Source of the DNA: Acidobacteriota bacterium
GTDB taxonomy: Bacteria > Acidobacteriota > Terriglobia > UBA7540
Reading direction: 5' to 3'
Length of the DNA stretch: 5,674 nt
NCBI GenBank assembly: GCA_021780055.1
Contig: JAJXZM010000444.1
Coordinates: forward strand, 1-5,674
Shown here: positions 1 to 5,674 of the stretch, piece after piece
Numbering within the stretch: the stretch's first letter is position 1
How the letters are laid out: each line of letters begins with the position of its first letter
Program-made: the position numbers and the translations under genes
The notes under the pieces: model-generated
The model's input: the letters and a program-made list of their open reading frames with translations, nothing else
Databases searched by the model: none
What the model was told of the DNA's origin: nothing

Positions 1-96
1 GCGCGGGCCGTGATGTTTTTCGCCACCCGCCAGACCCCCACCACCGGCGCCACCCTCCCCGTCGACGGCGGCCTCCCCGACGCCACACCAAGATGA
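1..96 (+). CDS. Short-chain dehydrogenase/reductase, C-terminal end only (5' truncated by window)
   Basis: Frame 1 is open from the first base to a TGA at 94-96 and gives 31 residues. They contain TTGATLPVDGG, which matches the conserved C-terminal strand of classical short-chain dehydrogenases (usual form TGxxxxVDGG), preceded by a helix-like AVMFFATR where the family normally has a phrase like FLAS. These enzymes are NAD(P)-dependent oxidoreductases of the Rossmann fold. The nucleotide-binding and catalytic parts lie upstream of the window, so the substrate cannot be told. The tail after VDGG (LPDATPR) resembles what I recall for the dehydrogenase half of bifunctional rhamnulose-1-phosphate aldolase/dehydrogenases; this is only a possibility. 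Codon use is extreme: 27 of 31 codons end in G or C and 22 end in C, unlike the genes to the right. It converges on the sulfatase gene with 22 bases between the stop codons and no visible terminator hairpin. Confidence 0.8.
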   Translation, partial: ARAVMFFATRQTPTTGATLPVDGGLPDATPR

Positions 97-118
97 GTGC
101 CTTAACTGCTGCCAGTAC

Positions 119-1666
119 TCACAACACCTGTTTCTCGAATTCAAATGCGTTAGGCATCTGGTATTCGTACTCGTCGTCAGTCTCTTTTCTCAACTGATCG
201 ATGCGGTTGCGGAGATCTGCTGCGAGTTTTGCGTAGCGAGGATCGCCGTAGAGATTGTGCAACTCGCCGGGATCTTCCTGAAGGTCGTAAAGTTCAAATT
301 CCTGTGGCGGCAGGAAGTAATGGATCAGCTTGTAGCGTTCTGTGCGAACACCGCGCTGCGGCCTGACCATCTCGGCGGCCGGATATTCGTAGTATTCGTA
401 GAGCCAATCCTTGCGCCAGTCACTGGGAGGGTTTCCCTTCATGAATGGGACCAGGCTGCGTCCCTGCACCCAGTCTTTCCAGTTCGGGTCCTTAATACCC
501 GCAAGTTCCAGGATGGTGGGCGGAATGTCGATGTTGAGTGCCATTTCCTCGCGGGCAATGCCGACCTTTAGCATGCGCGGGTAACGGATAGAAAGAGGCA
601 CGCGAATCGACGGTTCGTGCATAAAACGCTTGTCGTAGAAACGCCATTCCCCGAGGAAAAAGCCGTGGTCGGAACTGATGATGAGCGCCGTATCGTCCAG
701 CTTGCCGGCTTTTTCGAGGTGGGTCATCACCTTGCCAACATTTTCGTCGTTGTTCACGACTCCGGCGAAATGGTCCTTCACCAGTTCTTCGAGTGACCGT
801 GGATCGTCATTTCCAAGAACAGTGGTTCCGATTTTGTTATAGGCATTTTTGAACGCCAGAGGCTTTCCCGGATAACCTTTCAAGTCCGCGTCGAATGTGG
901 AGGGCTTTGGAATGGGCACACCGTTATACAAATCGAGAAGATTGCGCGGCCGATAGAAGGGGGCGTGTGGCGCGACAAACCAGAAAAACATACAGAAAGG
1001 CTTGTCGCTGCGTTGGCTGAGCCATTCGAGCGCGCGCTCCGCGATGACGGTATCGACGTAGCCGTGATATTGTTTTTTGGACGTAACCTCCCCATGGTGG
1101 CTTTCAATCAGCACAGGCCGGTAGTAGTTTGCGCCGGCATCCTCGATCCCAAAGAACGTATCCCAGTTGCGTTTGCTCAGGTTGTGGACGTGGGCCTTGC
1201 CAAAAAAAGCCACGTCGTAACCGGCATCTCGAAGCATGTCGGCAATCGTGGGAACGTCTTCGGGAATTGAGCGGTTACGGTTATCAATTGCGCCGGTGAG
1301 GTGCGGGTAGAGGCCGGTGAGGATCGACGCGCGGGAAGGCAAGCAGAGAGCGTAAGTTGTAAACGCGTTTCGAAACGTGACGCCTTCACGGATAATGCGG
1401 TCCTGGTTTGGGGTGGAGATAATCCTGCTGCCCATTGCGCTCAGGCCGTTTCCGTTCCAGCCTTGCAGAGTGCTTGCACTGAACTCATCCGGTCGCACTC
1501 CTTCACACAAAAAGAAAACAAAGTTGGGTCTTGGGACTGTTGCAGGAGTTTGGCCCTGGGCCGCCCCAAATGAATTGCCGGCGACGCCGAGCGCCCCGAG
1601 CGCTCCGGCGCCAGCCTTCAGGAAATCTCTTCGAGTCTGCCTTCCGCCATTGTTTTCAGGGGTCAT
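119..1666 (-). CDS. Tat-exported sulfatase (alkaline phosphatase superfamily, formylglycine type)
   Basis: 515 residues, predicted to hydrolyse a sulfate ester outside the cytoplasm. A twin-arginine signal (RRDFLK, residues 12-17) and an Ala/Gly-rich hydrophobic stretch come first; the sulfatase fold starts near residue 46. The motif CLPSR (108-112) supplies the cysteine that a formylglycine-generating enzyme converts to the catalytic aldehyde. Other active-site positions are present: GKAH (156-159), APHAPF around H234, DHG (333-335), K346 and H350. Residues about 435-500, including GVRTERYKLIHY and ELYDLQEDPGELHNL, fit the C-terminal domain common in bacterial sulfatases. The ATG at 1666 is chosen because GGAG lies 7 bases upstream and the signal peptide follows directly; the frame is open to 1789, but the extra 41 residues would precede the Tat motif and look non-coding. 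Oddity: the first metal-binding segment reads CEGVRPDE (54-61) instead of the usual TDDQR or TDQQR type. Substrate unknown; phosphonate or phosphate ester hydrolysis is possible in this superfamily. Confidence 0.93.
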   Translation of the reverse strand: MTPENNGGRQTRRDFLKAGAGALGALGVAGNSFGAAQGQTPATVPRPNFVFFLCEGVRPDEFSASTLQGWNGNGLSAMGSRIISTPNQDRIIREGVTFRNAFTTYALCLPSRASILTGLYPHLTGAIDNRNRSIPEDVPTIADMLRDAGYDVAFFGKAHVHNLSKRNWDTFFGIEDAGANYYRPVLIESHHGEVTSKKQYHGYVDTVIAERALEWLSQRSDKPFCMFFWFVAPHAPFYRPRNLLDLYNGVPIPKPSTFDADLKGYPGKPLAFKNAYNKIGTTVLGNDDPRSLEELVKDHFAGVVNNDENVGKVMTHLEKAGKLDDTALIISSDHGFFLGEWRFYDKRFMHEPSIRVPLSIRYPRMLKVGIAREEMALNIDIPPTILELAGIKDPNWKDWVQGRSLVPFMKGNPPSDWRKDWLYEYYEYPAAEMVRPQRGVRTERYKLIHYFLPPQEFELYDLQEDPGELHNLYGDPRYAKLAADLRNRIDQLRKETDDEYEYQMPNAFEFEKQVL

Positions 1667-1670
1667 TCGT

Positions 1671-1677
1671 CTTCTCC
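1671..1677 (-). promoter_or_regulatory. Ribosome binding site of the sulfatase gene
   Basis: On the minus strand the sequence before the ATG is GGAGAAGACGA-ATG. The GGAG core (1674-1677) sits 7 bases from the start codon, a good distance. It decides the start at 1666 over the upstream in-frame ATG at 1789. Confidence 0.7.
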
Positions 1678-1719
1678 GGTTATGAGGCGCCCAAGCGATT
1701 TGACAACGGCAACCTCTGC

Positions 1720-1742
1720 CTGCAACCGCATAAAGGTTGCAG
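1720..1742. repeat. Perfect 8-bp inverted repeat in the sulfatase leader (possible operator or hairpin)
   Basis: CTGCAACC at 1720-1727 and GGTTGCAG at 1735-1742 are exact reverse complements with a 7-base spacer. A further GCAACC at 1709-1714 repeats the left arm 13 bases away. The repeat lies 54 bases upstream of the sulfatase ATG and about 30 bases downstream of the predicted transcription start, so it could be a roadblock operator for a dimeric repressor or a leader RNA hairpin. There is no run of T after it on the minus strand, so it does not look like an intrinsic terminator. The binding protein cannot be named from the sequence. Confidence 0.5.
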
Positions 1743-1776
1743 TCTATTGTGCTCAGAACTGAAATTGCACCTTGAG

Positions 1777-1805
1777 AAGTTATTCCCATACGGCTGGAGT
1801 GTCAA
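1777..1805 (-). promoter_or_regulatory. Predicted sigma-70-type promoter of the sulfatase gene
   Basis: Read on the minus strand, a perfect TTGACA (1800-1805) is followed after 17 bases by TAACTT (1777-1782), which keeps the most conserved T, A and final T of the -10 box. Transcription would start near 1770 and give a leader of about 100 bases containing the inverted repeat at 1720-1742. The -10 match is only 3 of 6, so this is a prediction. Confidence 0.4.
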
Positions 1806-2097
1806 CACTTACCTTTGTGGTGTAATCCCGCCGGAATGCTGCCTGGAGATCGCGCGCTACAAGACTTGGGCGAAACTGGCCACAGGATTCGCCATTCGGG
1901 AAGGGCTGATATCTATTTCTGACGGAGCGCATATCGTTTTTCGTGAGCGCGTGCGTAGTTGCGAAGGGAACTCTTTCTGTAATTCAATTATGATATTCGG
2001 AAGCTGGCGATGAAGTGTCTGGTATATTTCGTTGACCGGGCCTTGCCGAACCAGAGCGGGCGAGGGCGGCTGGTACTTTGTCAGCATTGTAGAGAAG

Positions 2098-2103
2098 AAA
2101 GGA
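2098..2103 (+). promoter_or_regulatory. Likely ribosome binding site of the dipeptidase gene
   Basis: AAAGGA ends 12 bases before the ATG at 2116, a little further than optimal. It is the best purine-rich match upstream. An in-frame TAG at 2104-2106 shows that translation cannot begin further upstream in this frame. Confidence 0.45.
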
Positions 2104-2115
2104 TAGAAGACTGGA

Positions 2116-3180
2116 ATGATCATTGTTGATTCGCATCTCGATCTAGCTTGGAATGCATTGAACTGGAACCGCGACCTGACGCTGCCCATTGATGAAATCC
2201 GGCGCGCAGAGGTTGGCATGGAAGACCGACGTCGCAGCGCCAACACGGTGTGTTTTCCGGAAATGCGCCGGGGTGATGTGGCCATCTGCCTGGCGACCGT
2301 CCTTGCGCGTTGCACCAATGCTAACCATGCGCTGCTCGACTGGCGAAGCCAGGAAATTGCCTCCGCCATGGGACACGGCCAGCGGAACTACTACCGGATT
2401 ATGGAGGAGCGGGGGCAGATGCGCATACTTCGCAATCCGAGCGATATTCAGAACCATCTCGAGGCCTGGCGGAAGGGCTCGCGGGACGCAATTGGATACA
2501 TCCTGAGCATGGAAGGCGCGGAGCCGATTCTTTCGCCGGACGACGCCGCCAGATGGTGGGAAAAAGGCCTGCGCGTGGTCGGGCTGACGCATTATGGAAC
2601 CGGCCTCTATGGTGATGGGACTTCAGCGGCGGACGGACTGACGACGAAAGGATTTGAGCTATTGAAGGCCTTCGAACAACTCGGGATGATCATGGATGTC
2701 ACTCACCTGACGGACAAAGGTTTCTGGCAGGTGATGGAGTCATTTCATGGCAGGGTGCTTGCCAGCCACAACAACTGCCGTTCGCTGGTTCCTGATCAGC
2801 GTCAATTCGCCGATGAACAGATCAAGGCGCTGATTGCGCGGGACGCTGTGATCGGCGGCGTGCTCGATTCCTGGATGCTGTGGCCGGGCTACGTTCGAGG
2901 AGAGACGGACAACAACCAGATCAAGCTCCGAATGGTGACAGACCACATGGACCACATCTGCCAACTGGCGGGGAATGCCCGGCACATCGCGATTGGCAGT
3001 GACCTGGACGGCGGGTTCGGCAGAGAGCAGTCTCCGAGCGATCTTGAGACGATTGCCGATCTGCAGAAGATTCCGGCGTTCCTCAAGGAAAAGGGATACT
3101 CCGAGAGCGACATTGAAGGCGTGATGCACGGTAACTGGGTGCGGTTTTTTACCCAAGCGTGGAGTTCGGCGGCGCGTTAG
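2116..3180 (+). CDS. M19-family membrane (renal-type) dipeptidase, zinc-dependent
   Basis: 354 residues of an amidohydrolase-fold metallopeptidase that cleaves dipeptides, in this family often with a D-residue or dehydro-residue at the C-terminal side. All ligands of the binuclear metal site known from the human renal enzyme can be placed: H7-x-D9 (DSHLDL), bridging E133 (SMEGAEP), H197 (DVTH), H218 (ASHNNCR, with substrate-binding R222) and D296 (GSDLDGG). The closing GNWVRFF (339-345) is also family-like. Length is normal for bacterial members. There is no signal peptide or membrane segment, so a cytoplasmic location is likely despite the family name. The start is fixed by an in-frame stop at 2104-2106, and the metal motif begins only five residues after the ATG. 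The gene is divergent from the sulfatase and convergent with the tonB-like gene, so it is probably monocistronic. Possible jobs are peptidoglycan-derived or scavenged dipeptide breakdown; the exact substrate is unknown. Confidence 0.93.
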   Translation: MIIVDSHLDLAWNALNWNRDLTLPIDEIRRAEVGMEDRRRSANTVCFPEMRRGDVAICLATVLARCTNANHALLDWRSQEIASAMGHGQRNYYRIMEERGQMRILRNPSDIQNHLEAWRKGSRDAIGYILSMEGAEPILSPDDAARWWEKGLRVVGLTHYGTGLYGDGTSAADGLTTKGFELLKAFEQLGMIMDVTHLTDKGFWQVMESFHGRVLASHNNCRSLVPDQRQFADEQIKALIARDAVIGGVLDSWMLWPGYVRGETDNNQIKLRMVTDHMDHICQLAGNARHIAIGSDLDGGFGREQSPSDLETIADLQKIPAFLKEKGYSESDIEGVMHGNWVRFFTQAWSSAAR

Positions 3181-3361
3181 ACCGATGAACTGATATGTTA
3201 TGCGTGGGGAATGGCGTTCCTTCAACGGTCAGCCGGAATCGTATGAATGGGATGCGGTTTCGATGTCAGGCAAACGGCACACGAGTATCAGCGAGGGACG
3301 CCTTAGAGGTTGTGACTGGAGTGCCCAAAGTAGCAGCAGGAACAGGGAAGTGAATTGAGCC

Positions 3362-5242
3362 TTAGCTGAGAGGGATTCCCAGAAGAATTTCGATGGGAAC
3401 CGGTTTGCTGTCTTTGACGGCGGGCTGGAACTTCCACTTTGAAAATGCGGCCACGGCAGCCTGGTCTGCGATGTTTTGAACTCCCTTGTAAACCGTCAGC
3501 TTTTCCACCGAGCCGTCCGCGCCGATAAACCCATGCAGGATGATCATCTGCTTCTTTTCTTCAGCGGTAAGGTTCGGACGGTGGAAGTCGAAGCGCGTGT
3601 CAACAGCCGGCGGAACGATTCCGAATTCGATTTGAAGTGTTGCGCCGTTCCTCTGCACCGGCGGGGCGGCTTTGGGGTTGTTCACCATGGAGTATTGCAG
3701 TATCCAGTTCTTTAACGGCATCGGCAGAAAGATGGTATAGACCTTCCCGCCCTTGAGGACGCCGAACACATGAAGTCCTCCGCCTCCCACGGGCCCTGCG
3801 GTCACAACCATGGCAAAGCGGTTCTTCGGTGGCGGCCGAAGAATGGGGTAAACGAGTCTTGCAAGCATGCTTGCCGGAAGACTATTGTTGGCAGTCCCGG
3901 CGGCTGCGGGGCTTCCACTGGTGGAAACGGTCAGTCCGTTGGTGGCTGTGCCGCCGCCACCTCCTCCAACGTGGCCAGTGCCGGTCCCGGTGCTGGCATC
4001 GCCACCATTGCCGGGGCCTCCTGTGCCGCCTGAAGGGCTTCCATGTTCACTGCCGTTGGGCGTTCCCGGCTGCGTTCCTGAGGGCGAGATCGTAAATGCT
4101 CCATAACGGTTTCCAGCCGGAATACTCAGTTTCTCTGTGGGCGGGCCGGGAGTCATGCTGAGTGACAGCAGGCTTGCTACAGAACCGTTGGAAGTGGCTT
4201 GCACGCCCTGTGTTGCGATTGCCGTGAGGTCTATGGTTTTCGGCGCAGCCTTTGCGTGCTCCAAGGGTGGGAGCGGCGGCGGTGGAACCGGAATTGCCGG
4301 CATATTCGGCATATCCGACGGCGGAATAGACAAATTCGGGGCGTTGACCGAGACCACCGAAACCTTGGGAACCGTCAGAGATTTCAGCGTGGACGGGACC
4401 GAAAGTTTCATGGGCGGCGGCGGTCCAGGAACGGGCAATGATCCGCTGAGCACCACGTTGGGTAGATGCAGGTTGACATTAATCCGCTTTAAGGGGTTTG
4501 CACGCGGCTGAATAATCGTCTGGAAATTGTTGTCCGGGTTTGGCGGATTTGAAACGACCGTTACGCTCGGGTGGTACGCTGTACTGCCCTTTGCCGGAGG
4601 CTTGTTCGCCTCTGTCCCTTTTCCGGGCTGTCCACCGGGGCCCGGCGGCTTCACTGAAGGCAGGTCCCTGGGCAGTTGAATCTCGTGGAATTCATAAACA
4701 ATCTGGGGCAGGCGAATGTTCTGGGACTGTTGGGGTAGCAGGAGCATGAACGGGACTTCCAGCAGGAAAAAAACGATAGCGAAATGAAGCAGGCAGGAAG
4801 AAATGAATGCCGTAAGCCTTGGCCCGCCTTTAGCTCCTACCTCTTCCTGGCCAATGATCAAGGGCTGCGGCGGAGGGATTTTAAGAAATAGCGACTTGAA
4901 CCCACTTCTGATGGCTGCGCGGCGCGGCTCGTGCGTCAGCAATTTGAAGCCTGGTACGCGATGGCCGTTTCCGGCAATATTTTGAGCAACCGATGCCGGC
5001 AAAACCGGATGTTTGCGAAGCAGAGTTACCAGCCCACCTGTAATGACCTTGTGCCGCGGTTCTGGTGATAAGAGGCTGATTTGAGGTGCTTTGTGGTTAT
5101 TGCCGTTGCCGTTATGGCCGTAGGCAGACGTATCCTTCAGGGCAGGGGTCCTGCTCAAAAGCGTCGCCAAGCCTCCCGTGATCGCTTTGCGCCGGGATTC
5201 GTGCGACAGTAGGTTGATTTGTGGCGCTTTTTCTGGCGCCAT
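3362..5242 (-). CDS. Very long TonB-family energy transducer with triple N-terminal repeat
   Basis: 626 residues, against about 240 in E. coli TonB. Order: three diverged 24-residue repeats (6-29, 52-75, 96-119) predicted to be cytoplasmic; one membrane segment (about 143-169); a Pro-rich periplasmic linker (about 175-375, including PPPPLPPL); a Gly/Ser/Thr-rich tract (390-436); a folded-looking segment (about 455-556, with GGLHVFGVLKGGKVYTIFLP and KNWILQYSM); then a TonB C-terminal domain (about 557-626: GADGSVEKLTVYKG, AAVAAFSKWKFQPAV, PVPIEILLGIPL). Such proteins couple ExbB/ExbD proton-motive force to outer-membrane TonB-dependent receptors by contacting the TonB box. No exbB, exbD or receptor gene is in the window. 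The start at 5242 is chosen because the repeat begins at once, GGGGA lies 10 bases upstream, and the likely promoter overlaps the alternative GTG at 5317. The periplasmic end might instead serve another envelope role, since TonB-type C-termini also occur in proteins not shown to energise transport. Confidence 0.85.
   Translation of the reverse strand: MAPEKAPQINLLSHESRRKAITGGLATLLSRTPALKDTSAYGHNGNGNNHKAPQISLLSPEPRHKVITGGLVTLLRKHPVLPASVAQNIAGNGHRVPGFKLLTHEPRRAAIRSGFKSLFLKIPPPQPLIIGQEEVGAKGGPRLTAFISSCLLHFAIVFFLLEVPFMLLLPQQSQNIRLPQIVYEFHEIQLPRDLPSVKPPGPGGQPGKGTEANKPPAKGSTAYHPSVTVVSNPPNPDNNFQTIIQPRANPLKRINVNLHLPNVVLSGSLPVPGPPPPMKLSVPSTLKSLTVPKVSVVSVNAPNLSIPPSDMPNMPAIPVPPPPLPPLEHAKAAPKTIDLTAIATQGVQATSNGSVASLLSLSMTPGPPTEKLSIPAGNRYGAFTISPSGTQPGTPNGSEHGSPSGGTGGPGNGGDASTGTGTGHVGGGGGGTATNGLTVSTSGSPAAAGTANNSLPASMLARLVYPILRPPPKNRFAMVVTAGPVGGGGLHVFGVLKGGKVYTIFLPMPLKNWILQYSMVNNPKAAPPVQRNGATLQIEFGIVPPAVDTRFDFHRPNLTAEEKKQMIILHGFIGADGSVEKLTVYKGVQNIADQAAVAAFSKWKFQPAVKDSKPVPIEILLGIPLS
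3935..4075 (-). repeat. Low-complexity glycine/serine/threonine-rich coding tract
   Basis: Encodes residues 390-436 of the tonB-like protein, including runs such as GGTGGPGNGGD and GHVGGGGGG. It joins the proline-rich linker to the folded C-terminal part and would act as a flexible tether across the periplasm. On the opposite strand it produces spurious proline-rich open frames. Confidence 0.75.
4886..5227 (-). repeat. Three tandem copies of a 24-residue coding repeat in the tonB-like gene
   Basis: Copies encode residues 6-29 (5156-5227), 52-75 (5018-5089) and 96-119 (4886-4957), with periods of 46 and 44 residues. Copies 1 and 2 share 18 of 24 residues; copy 1 and copy 3 share 11; copy 2 and copy 3 share 9. 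The invariant pattern is P-x3-LL-x2-E-x-R-x3-I-x2-G-x3-L. The spacers are unlike each other and rich in Gly, Asn and His after copies 1 and 2. All copies lie before the membrane segment. The closer match of copies 1 and 2 suggests a more recent duplication, with copy 3 the older, membrane-proximal unit. Confidence 0.85.
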
Positions 5243-5252
5243 TATTCTATAA

Positions 5253-5257
5253 TCCCC
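5253..5257 (-). promoter_or_regulatory. Likely ribosome binding site of the tonB-like gene
   Basis: Minus-strand GGGGA is followed by 10 bases (TTATAGAATA) and the ATG at 5242. It is a modest match, but it is the nearest purine-rich element and supports this start. Confidence 0.4.
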
Positions 5258-5318
5258 AATTAACTTTACTTGCCTTTTTGCTCCACTTTTGTAGGTCCCC
5301 CTCCCACAGCGGAACACG

Positions 5319-5329
5319 ATTATATAGCA
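5319..5329 (-). promoter_or_regulatory. Predicted promoter (-10 region) of the tonB-like gene
   Basis: The minus strand reads TGCTATATAAT. It contains a perfect TATAAT (5319-5324) overlapping an extended -10 form, TGC-TATATA. A TTGATA at 5347-5352 is 20-22 bases upstream, which is too far for a standard -35, so the extended -10 may carry the promoter. Transcription would start near 5312 and leave a leader of about 70 bases before the ATG at 5242. This excludes the in-frame GTG at 5317 as the normal start. Confidence 0.45.
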
Positions 5330-5674
5330 AGTCGGGTTCCTTTCATTATCAAATTGATTGCTGACGCCTTAATCATCAATCGGTTCTATGACTTGCGGAA
5401 AGGGACTCTCCTGCGGTTCAGGAAACGTGTCTCCGCTTCGGAACGCCTGACGTGCATATGTGAGTGTTTTAAGGAACACAAATTCGTACGAGTGTGCACA
5501 AATTTTCCGGTTTGAAGGTCGCCGGAACCACGGGGTCTCGGCAGCGGAGACGGTTTCCGAGTTCGGCCCTGACTGAGGCCTGCTTTGGACCTGCACGAGC
5601 GACTGTTTATTTCAATTTACACGCGGAAGATTCCGGCGGAACCTGGAGCCCATGCTTAAGTAAGGCTCAAGGAT
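5330..5674. other. Right-hand stretch without a supportable gene
   Basis: About 345 bases upstream of the tonB-like promoter. The open frames here, 75 residues on the minus strand (5369-5596) and 81 on the plus strand (5270-5515), have no recognisable motifs, and I find no tRNA-like or terminator structure. A short imperfect pair, ATTGAT (5353-5358) and ATCAAT (5375-5380), lies just upstream of the promoter and could be regulatory or chance. The last bases may belong to the 5' region of a gene beyond the window. Confidence 0.5.

Larger units (their letters stand above)
1667..2115. other. Divergent intergenic region between sulfatase and dipeptidase genes
   Basis: 449 bases separate the two start codons. 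The left part carries the sulfatase promoter, inverted repeat and Shine-Dalgarno listed separately. For the dipeptidase direction I see only isolated -10-like words, TATGAT (1989-1994) and TATATT (2023-2028), and no convincing -35 at the right distance from either. The minus strand has an open stretch 1857-2087 that could give 76 residues from an ATG, but that ATG is preceded by a pyrimidine-rich run with no ribosome binding site and the product is not recognisable. I do not call a gene here. Confidence 0.6.

Noticed and set aside
1667..1789. Extended N-terminus of the sulfatase from ATG at 1789
   Set aside because: It would place 41 unrelated residues before the Tat motif, and this ATG lies at the predicted promoter, upstream of the expected transcription start. 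The ATG at 1666 has a strong Shine-Dalgarno.
1531..2013. 160-codon plus-strand frame
   Set aside because: Its first third is antisense to the sulfatase signal-peptide region and the rest has no motif. A plus-strand gene here would run through the sulfatase promoter and leader.
1857..2369. 170-codon minus-strand frame across the dipeptidase start and the divergent spacer
   Set aside because: The upstream half is antisense to the well supported dipeptidase gene. The part in the spacer lacks a ribosome binding site and any recognisable family. A faint resemblance to a GntR-type helix-turn-helix (APSE followed by ISPSR) is in the wrong spacing.
3195..3353. 52-codon plus-strand open frame from ATG to TGA in the gap after the dipeptidase gene
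   Set aside because: It has no ribosome binding site and no recognisable motif, and its Arg/Gly/Val-rich composition looks like chance. A weak GGAA/TTCC hairpin at about 3208-3220 in the same gap is too short to be a terminator.
3867..4106. Proline-rich plus-strand frame that looks like a secreted small protein
   Set aside because: It is the reverse complement of the glycine-rich tract of the tonB-like gene; Gly codons read backwards give Pro and Ala.
5243..5317. Extended N-terminus of the tonB-like protein from GTG at 5317
   Set aside because: A consensus -10 box ends two bases before this GTG, so transcripts would begin downstream of it. The added 25 residues do not resemble the repeat that begins right after the ATG at 5242.
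5369..5596. 75-codon minus-strand frame upstream of the tonB-like gene
   Set aside because: It has no ribosome binding site, mixed unbiased composition and no motif, and it ends about 40 bases upstream of the tonB-like promoter without any sign of an operon.

Overview
The window looks like a stretch of a moderately GC-rich Gram-negative chromosome. A Tat-type sulfatase, a very long TonB-family protein with an added periplasmic domain, and intermediate codon bias together fit Acidobacteriota best. This is an inference from architecture, not a database match. There is no rRNA, tRNA, CRISPR array, insertion sequence or attachment site that I can see.

Layout, left to right: (1) bases 1-96 (+) are the 3' end of a short-chain dehydrogenase gene whose body lies outside the window. 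(2) Bases 119-1666 (-) encode a 515-residue secreted sulfatase with a twin-arginine signal and the CLPSR formylglycine motif; it converges on the dehydrogenase with a 22-base gap. (3) Bases 1667-2115 are a divergent intergenic region. On the sulfatase side it holds a recognisable promoter (TTGACA, 17-base spacer, TAACTT), a perfect 8-7-8 inverted repeat in the predicted leader, and a good Shine-Dalgarno. (4) Bases 2116-3180 (+) encode a 354-residue M19 (renal/membrane dipeptidase family) metallopeptidase with all its metal ligands and no signal peptide. (5) Bases 3181-3361 are a convergent gap with no clear terminator. (6) Bases 3362-5242 (-) encode a 626-residue TonB-family energy transducer. 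(7) Bases 5243-5674 hold its leader and a consensus -10 element, then about 345 bases with no supportable gene.

How the genes may work together: the sulfatase would act outside the cytoplasm on a sulfate ester, the dipeptidase inside the cell on dipeptides or related amides, and the TonB-like protein would transmit proton-motive force to outer-membrane transporters. They form three separate transcription units, and no transporter, ExbB/ExbD or sulfatase-maturation gene is present, so a shared pathway is not shown.

The most unusual item is the TonB-like protein. Before its single membrane segment it carries three diverged copies of a 24-residue motif, predicted to be cytoplasmic. Its periplasmic part has a proline-rich linker with recurrent hydrophobic-x-hydrophobic-Pro units, a glycine-rich tract, and about 100 residues of folded-looking sequence before the TonB C-terminal domain. 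The second point of interest is the sulfatase's non-standard first metal-binding segment (CEGVRPDE).
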